A stretch of 64,000 nucleotides of DNA, from contig NZ_JAPIVQ010000002.1 of the NCBI RefSeq assembly GCF_026239675.1, positions 620,001-684,000 of the forward strand, written 5' to 3'. Origin of the DNA: Pedobacter sp. PLR. Lineage in GTDB: Bacteria > Bacteroidota > Bacteroidia > Sphingobacteriales > Sphingobacteriaceae. The translations under genes were made by a program, and so were the position numbers. Of this stretch, positions 57,377 to 64,000 are shown one piece after another (position 1 is the stretch's first letter; each line of letters opens with the position of its first letter). The notes beneath the pieces were generated by a model. That model had not been told where the DNA came from and searched no databases. It worked only from the letters and a program-made list of their open reading frames with translations.

Positions 57377-57973
57377 TTATAAATCTGAGGCAATTTCATT
57401 TTGGCTGTAGTTGCTGAGGATATAGTTTTCTAAATCAGCTTCTGCCACCAAAGGATTTTCCTGGGTTAGACTATTGGCTTGAATATGTTCTATAATGGTG
57501 TTTTCATCAATATCAAAAAGCATTTGCTCGGTTGCTGCATCAGCAGAAAGTGCTTGTGGCGACGCCGTATTTTGATAAAAATACACACCCAATGCACTCA
57601 CCAAAACAAAACATGCTGCGGAAGCATATTTTAATGCTTTGGAATGCCATAAACGGAAGATTTTTGCAGCTTTTTCATTACTGGTCTTTGCTGTAATCTT
57701 ATCCTGTAATTGCTGGAAATAATCTTGTGGTACGGTATAACCGACCACTTCCGCCCGGATCTTTGCAGAAAGTGATTCGAAGTAACCTTCCGGCATATTA
57801 AAACCCGATTCCGGACTGCTTGTTTTCAAGTCATCCAAAAATATCGCTTCCTTAATATCGCCTGGTAATCCTTCAAAATACCCTTCTGGAATAGAAAAAG
57901 GATGTTTCACGCTCAGCCCTGCCAGGTGGGGGGCTTCGTTCATCCATTCGCTATTTTCTAAATCATTTTCCAT
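57377..57973 (-). CDS. Anti-sigma factor-like membrane protein with triple PEGYF motif
   Basis: 198 residues from the ATG at 57973 (MENDLENSEW); the open frame begins earlier but would overlap the sigma gene. The cytoplasmic part has three copies of a Pro-x-x-Tyr-Phe-x-x-Leu motif: PEGYFEGL (29-36), PEGYFESL (61-68), PQDYFQQL (82-89). A single membrane helix spans about 115-133. The rest, about 65 residues, is periplasmic and acidic. Its position directly after the sigma gene and its topology fit a membrane-bound anti-sigma factor, though it lacks the zinc motif of ZAS types. Confidence 0.8.
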   Translation of the reverse strand: MENDLENSEWMNEAPHLAGLSVKHPFSIPEGYFEGLPGDIKEAIFLDDLKTSSPESGFNMPEGYFESLSAKIRAEVVGYTVPQDYFQQLQDKITAKTSNEKAAKIFRLWHSKALKYASAACFVLVSALGVYFYQNTASPQALSADAATEQMLFDIDENTIIEHIQANSLTQENPLVAEADLENYILSNYSQNEIASDL

Positions 57974-58007
57974 TGTACTTATATTGATACATTTCAGGGC
58001 AAAAGGT

Positions 58008-58568
58008 TTAAAAGGTAATGTCCTCATTTAGCATAAAAGTTTCAACTTTTTTTACGGCGATATGAAAAGAGGCTTTTAAGGCACCTACACTGGTTCCTGT
58101 AATCTCCGAAATCTCCTCATATTTAAGGTCGTCAAAATACTTCATGTTAAAAATCAGGCGTTGTTTCTCCGGTAAAGTCAGCAAAGCCTGTTGCAGCTTC
58201 ATCTGGATTTTATCCCCGTTGAAATAAGAGGAGGCGACCAGACTTTCGGCAAGCTCTTCAGAAACTTCATCCAATGGCGTATTGTTACGCTGTTTCTTTT
58301 TATTCAGGAAAGTAATAGACTCATTAGTGGCGATGCGATAAATCCAGGTGTACAATTTGGAATCGCTGCGGAACTTCTCCAGATTTTTCCAGACTTTCAC
58401 GAAAACTTCCTGAACGAGGTCGTCCGTGTCATCATGGTCGATCACCAGCCGGCGGATATGCCAGTAGATCTTTTGCTGGTATTTTTGAAGAAGCAGGTTA
58501 AAGGCTTCATGGCGAGTCTCCTTGCTGGAGAATTTCTCTAAAATTTCTGAATCTTCAACCTGCTTCAT
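58008..58568 (-). CDS. ECF-type RNA polymerase sigma factor
   Basis: 186 residues: region 2 (HIRRLVIDHDDTDDLVQEVFVKVWKNLEKFRSDSKLYTWIYRIATNESI) and region 4 (LTLPEKQRLIFNMKYFDDLKYEEISEITGTSVGALKASFHIAVKKV). The lack of region 3 marks the ECF group. It starts the operon sigma, anti-sigma, periplasmic protein. The target promoters are unknown. Confidence 0.95.
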   Translation of the reverse strand: MKQVEDSEILEKFSSKETRHEAFNLLLQKYQQKIYWHIRRLVIDHDDTDDLVQEVFVKVWKNLEKFRSDSKLYTWIYRIATNESITFLNKKKQRNNTPLDEVSEELAESLVASSYFNGDKIQMKLQQALLTLPEKQRLIFNMKYFDDLKYEEISEITGTSVGALKASFHIAVKKVETFMLNEDITF

Positions 58569-58623
58569 TTATTATATTTAATCTGTTAAATATGGACAGA
58601 TATATTAAAACGCCGTTAGCGGC

Positions 58624-59583
58624 TTATTTATTGGCTCTTTTCATAACTTTTTGAACAGCTTCAACGATATTGATCGTATCCAGACCGTACTTCGTCATCA
58701 ACTGATCAGGAGTACCGCTTTCACCGAAGCTATCGTTTACAGCTACAAATTCCTGAGGTAAAGGAAGTTCTGTAGACAATAATCTCGCTACACTTTCTCC
58801 CAGACCACCAAATTTATTGTGTTCTTCACAAGTAACAACACAACCTGTTTTCTTCAACGATTTTAGAATTGCTGCTTCATCTAAAGGTTTAATGGTGTGA
58901 ATATTGATGATTTCTGCATCAATTCCCATTTCTGCCAATTGCTCACCAGCTTCAATCGCTTTCCAAACCATGTGTCCGGTAGCAACGATAGTCACATCAG
59001 TACCTTCGTTTACCATCCATGCTTTACCAATTTCAAATTTCTGATCAGGATCAGTAAATACAGGGATTACCGGTCTGCCGAAACGTAGGTAAACAGGGCC
59101 TTCAAATTCTGCAATGGCGATGGTTGCTGCTTTAGTCTGGTTATAATCACAAGTATTGATAACGGTCATGCCCGGAAGCATTTTCATCAAACCTATATCT
59201 TCTAAAATCTGGTGGGTAGCCCCATCTTCACCTAGTGTTAAACCAGCATGAGAAGCACAGATTTTTACGTTTTTATTAGAATAAGCAACAGACTGTCTGA
59301 TCTGGTCATAAACCCTTCCTGTAGAGAAGTTAGCGAAAGTTCCTGTGAAAGGAACCTTTCCACCGATGGTTAAACCAGCAGCAATACCGATCATATTTGC
59401 TTCGGCAATACCAATCTGGAAAAAGCGCTCTGGAAATTCCTTAATAAAGGCATCCATTTTCAAAGAACCTACCAAATCCGCACAAAGTGCAACTACTTCC
59501 GGGTTTTTCTGTCCTGCTTCAAGTAATCCTGCTCCGAAACCAGAACGGGTATCTTTCTTTTCAGTATATGTATACTTTTTCAT
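58624..59583 (-). CDS. Transketolase, C-terminal subunit
   Basis: 319 residues, carrying the pyrimidine-binding and C-terminal domains of transketolase (VALCADLVGSLKMDAF, FQIGIAEANMIGIAAGLT with the catalytic Glu, CASHAGLTLGEDGATHQ, VTCEEHNKFGGLGESVA). It starts two bases after the N-terminal subunit; the two must assemble. The split form is common in Bacteroidota. Transketolase links glycolysis with the pentose phosphate pathway using thiamine diphosphate. Confidence 0.94.
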   Translation of the reverse strand: MKKYTYTEKKDTRSGFGAGLLEAGQKNPEVVALCADLVGSLKMDAFIKEFPERFFQIGIAEANMIGIAAGLTIGGKVPFTGTFANFSTGRVYDQIRQSVAYSNKNVKICASHAGLTLGEDGATHQILEDIGLMKMLPGMTVINTCDYNQTKAATIAIAEFEGPVYLRFGRPVIPVFTDPDQKFEIGKAWMVNEGTDVTIVATGHMVWKAIEAGEQLAEMGIDAEIINIHTIKPLDEAAILKSLKKTGCVVTCEEHNKFGGLGESVARLLSTELPLPQEFVAVNDSFGESGTPDQLMTKYGLDTINIVEAVQKVMKRANK

Positions 59584-59585
59584 GC

Positions 59586-60431
59586 TTAATAGTCTTTTAG
59601 GGTAGAAGGTAATTGTGCTAATGCTGCGGCAAGTTGCTCATCATTCGGAGCAATACCATGCCATTTGTGTGATCCCATCATGAAATCTACACCATTACCC
59701 ATGATGGTACTCATTAAGTTTAAAATCGGTTTGCCTTTACCAGTTAACGTTTTAGCGTAATGTAAAGCTTTAACGATATCAGTCATATCATTACCGTTAG
59801 AAGTAATGACATGCCATCCGAAAGCTTCGAATTTAGCCTGTAAACTCTCTAATGAAAGTACTTTTTCTGTAGGACCGTCAATTTGTTGTCCATTATAATC
59901 AATGGAAGCGATCAAATTGTCAACCTTATTGTGAGGTGCATACATGATGGCTTCCCAATTCTGGCCTTCCTGTAATTCTCCATCCCCAAGTAACACGTAA
60001 ACAGTGGAGTTATCTTTGTTTAATTTCTTTGCTTGTGCAGCCCCAATTGCAACAGACATGCCCTGACCCAAAGATCCGGAAGCAATTCTGATACCTGGAA
60101 GGTGCTCATGCGTAGTTGGGTGTCCTTGTAATCTTGAATTTAATTTTCTGAAAGTAGCCAGTTCACTCACTTCAAAGTATCCTGATCTTGCAAGGGCACT
60201 ATAGAAAACCGGTGAAATATGTCCGTTAGAAAGGAAGAATATATCTTCTCCTATTCCATCCATTTTAAAATCAGTAGTGTGGTTCATGACCTCAAAATAC
60301 AATGCAGTCATAAAGTCTGCACATCCTAATGATCCTCCGGGGTGGCCTGATTGGCAACCGTGCACCATTCTAACAATATCTCTTCTTACTTGAGAAGCGA
60401 TATCTTCTAATTCATTGATTGTATGTTTCAT
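59586..60431 (-). CDS. Transketolase, N-terminal subunit
   Basis: 281 residues with the thiamine-diphosphate-binding part: GCQSGHPGGSLGCADFMTALYFEV, RLQGHPTTHEHLPGIRIASGSLGQG, and the metal site GDGELQEGQNWE then ASIDYNGQQIDG. Together with the downstream subunit it makes a complete enzyme. Minus-strand CAAATGTA at 60457-60464 reads TACATTTG as a -7 element about 26 bases before the start. The sugar transporter gene is divergent. Confidence 0.95.
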   Translation of the reverse strand: MKHTINELEDIASQVRRDIVRMVHGCQSGHPGGSLGCADFMTALYFEVMNHTTDFKMDGIGEDIFFLSNGHISPVFYSALARSGYFEVSELATFRKLNSRLQGHPTTHEHLPGIRIASGSLGQGMSVAIGAAQAKKLNKDNSTVYVLLGDGELQEGQNWEAIMYAPHNKVDNLIASIDYNGQQIDGPTEKVLSLESLQAKFEAFGWHVITSNGNDMTDIVKALHYAKTLTGKGKPILNLMSTIMGNGVDFMMGSHKWHGIAPNDEQLAAALAQLPSTLKDY

Positions 60432-60683
60432 TAATTGGGGTTGTTGATTAATATGACAAATGTAATTAAAAATACTTTGGACGTAACATCTTAAGCTAAA
60501 GTTCAGTAGAAAGGTAGAAAAATCAACTATTACCTCATTTTTGCTTTATTTTTCTGTCGATTTTTCAATATAAGCTTGATATTCCGTAGAATTCTATATT
60601 TTTAGGAACTTTTATATTCGATTTTGATAAAAATACTAACCAAACTTCAAAAAGTTGACAACAAAAAATACTCAAATTAAATC

Positions 60684-61982
60684 ATGACAAACCAAACACA
60701 AAAATCAGTAATTTCTCCCATTGTAACCATCGGGGCTTTATTCTTCATTTTTGGCTTTGTAACCTGGGCCAATAGTACTTTAATCCCCTTTCTAAAAATA
60801 GCCTGCGGACTTAAAACAGACTTTGAAGCCTTTTTGGTAACCTTCGCATCTTACATTGCTTATTTCTTCCTGGCACTGCCTTCTTCATGGATCTTAAAGA
60901 AATTAGGATTTAAAAACGGAATCATCATCGGCTTGCTTATTTTAGCATTCGGATCTCTAATTTTTATTCCTGCAGCAGATTCCAGAAGTTTTGGTCTGTT
61001 TTTAACCGGTATTTTTATTCAGGGAGCAGCCCTTTCGCTATTGCAAACGGCTTCTAACCCTTATATCAGCATTATTGGTCCAATAGAAAGTGCGGCAAAA
61101 CGCATGAGTATCATGGGATTATGTAATAAATTTGCCGGAGTGATTGTACCAATAATCATGGGTACGATCTTCCTTAAAAATGCAAGTGCCATTGAGACTA
61201 AAATCAATGATGTAGCCACCACGTTTGCAGAACGTGAAGTGTTATTAGAAGAAGTATTGGGACGTGTACATACACCTTATATTGTATTGGCGATCCTATT
61301 CACGCTTTTTGCAGTATTCATTAAATTTACAAACCTGCCGGAAGTTGATGTAGATAAGGAAGATGAAGTATTAGCAGGTGAGTTAAATGCCGGAGAAGTA
61401 AAAGTGGCTAAAACCTCAATTTTCCAATTCCCACACTTGTTCCTTGGTGCTTTCTGTATCTTCGTTTATGTGGCTGCAGAGGTAATGGCCGGTGATATCA
61501 TTGGCGTATATGGAAAATCATTAGGTATCAGTGCTGACATTACGAAATACTTTACCACCCTTACTTTAGGAAGTATGCTGGTAGGTTATGTGATCGGTAT
61601 TATTGTGATTCCTAAATATATCACTCAACAGTTTGCTTTAAAAATCTGCGCGATATTAGGGGTGATTTTTGTATGTGCTTCTTATTTAACACATGGTTAT
61701 ACTTCCGTTATTTTCGTAGGGTTATTAGGATTGGCGAATTCACTAATGTGGCCGGCAATCTTCCCGCTGGGTATTAAAGGCCTTGGTAAATTCACTAAAA
61801 CCGGATCAGCCATTATGGTTATGGGTATCGCGGGTGGTGCAATCTGGCCATTGATCTACGGTTACCTGAAAGATTATTTGCACATGGATTTCCAGTTGGC
61901 ATTCTTTATTAGTGTATTACCTTGTTACCTATACATCTGGTATTTCGCCGTGTTGGGTCACAAAGTTCGTACTAAAGGATAG
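60684..61982 (+). CDS. Sugar MFS transporter, FucP/GluP type
   Basis: 432 residues with about 12 membrane helices. The family's ASNPYI motif (LQTASNPYISIIG) and the early LIPFLKIACGLKTDFEAF region match the proton-coupled fucose and glucose/galactose permeases. The exact sugar is not settled from sequence. It is divergent from the transketolase genes across 252 bases, so a shared control of sugar use is possible. Confidence 0.9.
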   Translation: MTNQTQKSVISPIVTIGALFFIFGFVTWANSTLIPFLKIACGLKTDFEAFLVTFASYIAYFFLALPSSWILKKLGFKNGIIIGLLILAFGSLIFIPAADSRSFGLFLTGIFIQGAALSLLQTASNPYISIIGPIESAAKRMSIMGLCNKFAGVIVPIIMGTIFLKNASAIETKINDVATTFAEREVLLEEVLGRVHTPYIVLAILFTLFAVFIKFTNLPEVDVDKEDEVLAGELNAGEVKVAKTSIFQFPHLFLGAFCIFVYVAAEVMAGDIIGVYGKSLGISADITKYFTTLTLGSMLVGYVIGIIVIPKYITQQFALKICAILGVIFVCASYLTHGYTSVIFVGLLGLANSLMWPAIFPLGIKGLGKFTKTGSAIMVMGIAGGAIWPLIYGYLKDYLHMDFQLAFFISVLPCYLYIWYFAVLGHKVRTKG

Positions 61983-62016
61983 TAGCAAAAATATAGCTGT
62001 GCAAACAGCAGCAACA

Positions 62017-62048
62017 AAAAAAGGAGAAGCGAAAGTTTCTCCTTTTTT
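62017..62048 (+). terminator. Intrinsic terminator after the sugar transporter
   Basis: Arms at 62017-62028 and 62037-62048 pair fully (AAAAAAGGAGAA with TTCTCCTTTTTT) around an eight-base loop, so the A and T runs are part of the stem. Confidence 0.85.
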
Positions 62049-62242
62049 GTTTAAGGACCTGTTTTCCTGAAACGAAGCCCGATTAATTCCTTTCTTGTTT
62101 TTTTTGCTTTGATTTTCCAAATTCGGTTAGTATCTTGTTAATACTGAACAAAATGAATACTTGATGTGAAAAGGTAATACTGCGTAAATCAGTATTTTTG
62201 TTCTTATAGTTTGGCGGGGGGGCTTAAACTTAATTTTTGTGT

Positions 62243-63766
62243 ATGGATATTTCTACCTTTAAAGAGAGGGTGAATGGTCTTCCTGTTTTGAGGACATTGT
62301 ATCTTTTATTGTCCCTGATTTTGTTTTGCCTGGCCATCAGTTATTGGGTGATCCTTTCCACGGATAACCAACAATTCCGTGCCTGGTTTTCGATTGCTTC
62401 GGGTATCACCATCCTGCTCTTATGCTATGTCCTGATCCGCCAGGTAAAAAATGCCTTGAAACCTAATAAAGTTCGTAAAACTGAGGAACAATCACCGGGC
62501 CTTGATAAGCTCCATCAGATGCTGGAATTTAAAAACAAAGAATTAAGCCGTTTAGCGCAGGAGCTGATTAAAGAGCAGGAAATCCGGGAATCTTCCGAAA
62601 AAGCAAAGCAAATATTCCTGGTCAATATCAGCCATGAAATTCGTACCCCGATGAATGGCATTATGGGGTTCGCCAAGTTGCTGGAAGAGTCTCTGATTGA
62701 TGAAGACCACCATGAATCCCTTCAGATGATCATTAAATCAGCCGATCAGTTAATGGCCATCCTCAATGATATCCTTGACTTTTCAAGACTGGAAGCCGGA
62801 GATATCAATTTCCAGAACCTTCCTTTCGCCTTAAAAGATACTGTACACTCCATATATAGGATGATGGAGCATGGGGCAAAATGTAAAGACCTTGATTTTA
62901 GCTATGAGATTCCGGATACCTTGCCGGAAGTATTGAGCGGTGATGCCCTTCGCCTAGGCCAGATCTTGTTAAACCTGACTTCCAATGCCATTAAATTTAC
63001 CGAGAAAGGTAAAGTGAAAATCTCCTTAAAACTGATCACTGAGCAGGAAGACCAGATTTCTATCGCCTTTAAAGTGCATGATACCGGGATAGGGATACCA
63101 ATGAACAAACAGCAATCCGTATTTGATTTCTTTGAACAGGTCACTAGTGATACCTCCAGAAGGTATGCCGGAACAGGGCTGGGACTGAGTATTGCAAAGC
63201 GACTGGTAGAATTACAGGGGGGAGAAGTCGCCCTGGAGAGTGTTGTGGGCGAAGGTTCTGATTTTTATTTTACCATGGATTTCGGGAAAGTAACGGATGA
63301 GGTTAAAGCAGAAATGCTGAAAACGAGGTGCAGGCTTCAACAGCCAGTGATACAAAATGGTAAAGGGATTAAAGTATTGATTGTTGAAGACAATCCGATC
63401 AACCAGTTACTGGTGATTAAAGTACTGGAAAATCAGGGCTATGAGATTACAGTAGCGGGCAACGGCCGTATTGCATTGGAAGCCTATGAAAAGCAGTCAT
63501 TTGATATTATTCTGATGGACTTACAAATGCCGGAGCTGGATGGTTATGAAACCACGCGGATCATCAGAAAGATGGGAGGCGAAAGAGGGGAGATTCCAAT
63601 TGTAGCGATGACTGCCCATACCATAAAAGGAGAGCTGGAAAAATGTGTCAGTATCGGAATGAACGATTACATTTCTAAACCTTTCAACGCTTCAGAATTG
63701 TATCAAAAGATAGAGATTATCATTGAAAAAGCCAGATCCGGCATCGTTACCCTGAACAAACACTAA
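62243..63766 (+). CDS. Hybrid sensor histidine kinase with receiver domain
   Basis: 507 residues from ATG 62243. Two membrane helices (about 18-38 and 47-65) with a very short periplasmic loop are followed by a coiled coil, then the HisKA domain with phospho-acceptor His131 (NISHEIRTPMNG) and the HATPase domain (LNLTSNAIKFTEKGKVKIS, DTGIGIPMNKQ, GTGLGLSIAKRLVEL). A receiver domain with Asp426 (LMDLQMPELDGYETT) ends the protein. The short loop suggests it senses the membrane or a partner rather than a periplasmic ligand. No response regulator is next to it. A G7 tract lies 20 bases before the start. Confidence 0.95.
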   Translation: MDISTFKERVNGLPVLRTLYLLLSLILFCLAISYWVILSTDNQQFRAWFSIASGITILLLCYVLIRQVKNALKPNKVRKTEEQSPGLDKLHQMLEFKNKELSRLAQELIKEQEIRESSEKAKQIFLVNISHEIRTPMNGIMGFAKLLEESLIDEDHHESLQMIIKSADQLMAILNDILDFSRLEAGDINFQNLPFALKDTVHSIYRMMEHGAKCKDLDFSYEIPDTLPEVLSGDALRLGQILLNLTSNAIKFTEKGKVKISLKLITEQEDQISIAFKVHDTGIGIPMNKQQSVFDFFEQVTSDTSRRYAGTGLGLSIAKRLVELQGGEVALESVVGEGSDFYFTMDFGKVTDEVKAEMLKTRCRLQQPVIQNGKGIKVLIVEDNPINQLLVIKVLENQGYEITVAGNGRIALEAYEKQSFDIILMDLQMPELDGYETTRIIRKMGGERGEIPIVAMTAHTIKGELEKCVSIGMNDYISKPFNASELYQKIEIIIEKARSGIVTLNKH

Positions 63767-63777
63767 ATCTGGCTTTT
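63727..63777 (+). terminator. Terminator overlapping the end of the histidine kinase gene
   Basis: AAAAGCCAGAT (63727-63737) pairs with ATCTGGCTTTT (63767-63777). The left arm lies within the coding sequence and the stop codon sits in the loop, with a T-run inside the right arm. Confidence 0.75.
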
Positions 63778-63783
63778 CGTATT

Positions 63784-64000
63784 TTAGGCTGATGCGTTTA
63801 GTAATTCCAATACCTGGGAAGTAGCATTTTTGGTGTCTACCTTAGCAATGATATGCGTAATTACGCCATGCTCATCAATCAGGAATGTTTTTCTGTTGGT
63901 ACCCATATACTTTTTACCGTACATATTTTTCTCTCCCCAAACACCATAAGCTTCCACGATCTTTTTGTCCGTATCAGCAATCAGGGTAAAAGGCAAATCG
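63784..64000 (-). CDS. bcp: Peroxiredoxin of the Bcp/PrxQ type, C-terminal part
   Basis: The gene runs off the end of the window, so only the last 72 codons are visible. They read DLPFTLIADTDKKIVEAYGVWGEKNMYGKKYMG and RKTFLIDEHGVITHII, typical of the C-terminal half of thioredoxin-dependent thiol peroxidases. The catalytic Cys lies outside the window. It converges with the histidine kinase gene. Confidence 0.92.
   Translation of the reverse strand, partial: DLPFTLIADTDKKIVEAYGVWGEKNMYGKKYMGTNRKTFLIDEHGVITHIIAKVDTKNATSQVLELLNASA

Noticed and set aside
62216..62222. G7 tract as a phase-variation switch
   Set aside because: It lies 20 bases before the start codon, outside any coding region, and between no paired promoter elements.

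Overview
The window is chromosomal DNA of a Bacteroidota bacterium, most likely a Pedobacter-like member of the Sphingobacteriaceae. Signs of this are a TonB-dependent receptor with a carboxypeptidase-D-like regulatory domain, Bacteroidota promoters of the TTTG-N18/19-TAnnTTTG type, a near absence of Shine-Dalgarno sequences, the DnaE with a fused exonuclease, the split transketolase, the OlsF-like double acyltransferase and the moderate GC content. I see no prophage, insertion sequence, CRISPR array or obvious genomic island. Most of the window is core genome with a few poorly characterised genes between.

Layout. 1-6 kb: the end of an endonuclease/exonuclease/phosphatase gene, pheT, a coiled-coil gene plus zapA, a probable 6S-like RNA, rny and an Mpo1-family gene. 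6-12.2 kb: a TonB-dependent receptor with a partner lipoprotein, then a small lipoprotein with an unknown secreted protein. 12.2-19.5 kb: an OlsF-like lipid acyltransferase, a helix-hairpin-helix protein with apt, a 39-residue membrane peptide, a PAS-LuxR regulator converging on an unusual membrane-anchored P-loop ATPase, and an acyl-CoA dehydrogenase. 19.5-34.7 kb: the translation/transcription core, rpsU, xerC, hpf, four tRNAs, tuf, tRNA-Trp, secE-nusG-rplKAJL-rpoBC.

34.7-40.7 kb: a minus-strand run dapD, glycosyltransferase, tsaC, cca, pRiA4b-like gene, miaA, in which three of six genes act on tRNA. 40.7-49.7 kb: an S4 RNA-binding protein, EcsC, a TlpA-type lipoprotein-like thioredoxin, guanine deaminase, OmpH/Skp, gyrB, a retropepsin-like protease, mdh and a lipocalin. 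49.8-64 kb: a 1476-residue exonuclease-PHP-DnaE, trxA, a DUF58 protein, a class III aminotransferase, a sigma/anti-sigma/periplasmic-protein operon, transketolase in two subunits, a sugar MFS transporter, a hybrid histidine kinase and the end of a Bcp-type peroxiredoxin.

The most interesting signals are: (1) a canonical AAGGAGG Shine-Dalgarno in front of hpf, close to an rpsU that also carries a G-rich Shine-Dalgarno, in a genome that otherwise barely uses them, which suggests that hibernation factor synthesis is tied to bS21 occupancy of the ribosome; (2) the four-helix membrane ATPase with a DnaC/IstB-like P-loop domain; (3) a rod-like RNA candidate between zapA and rny; and (4) hairpins placed between rplL, rpoB and rpoC. 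None has been tested here by database search; all calls rest on reading the sequence and family knowledge.
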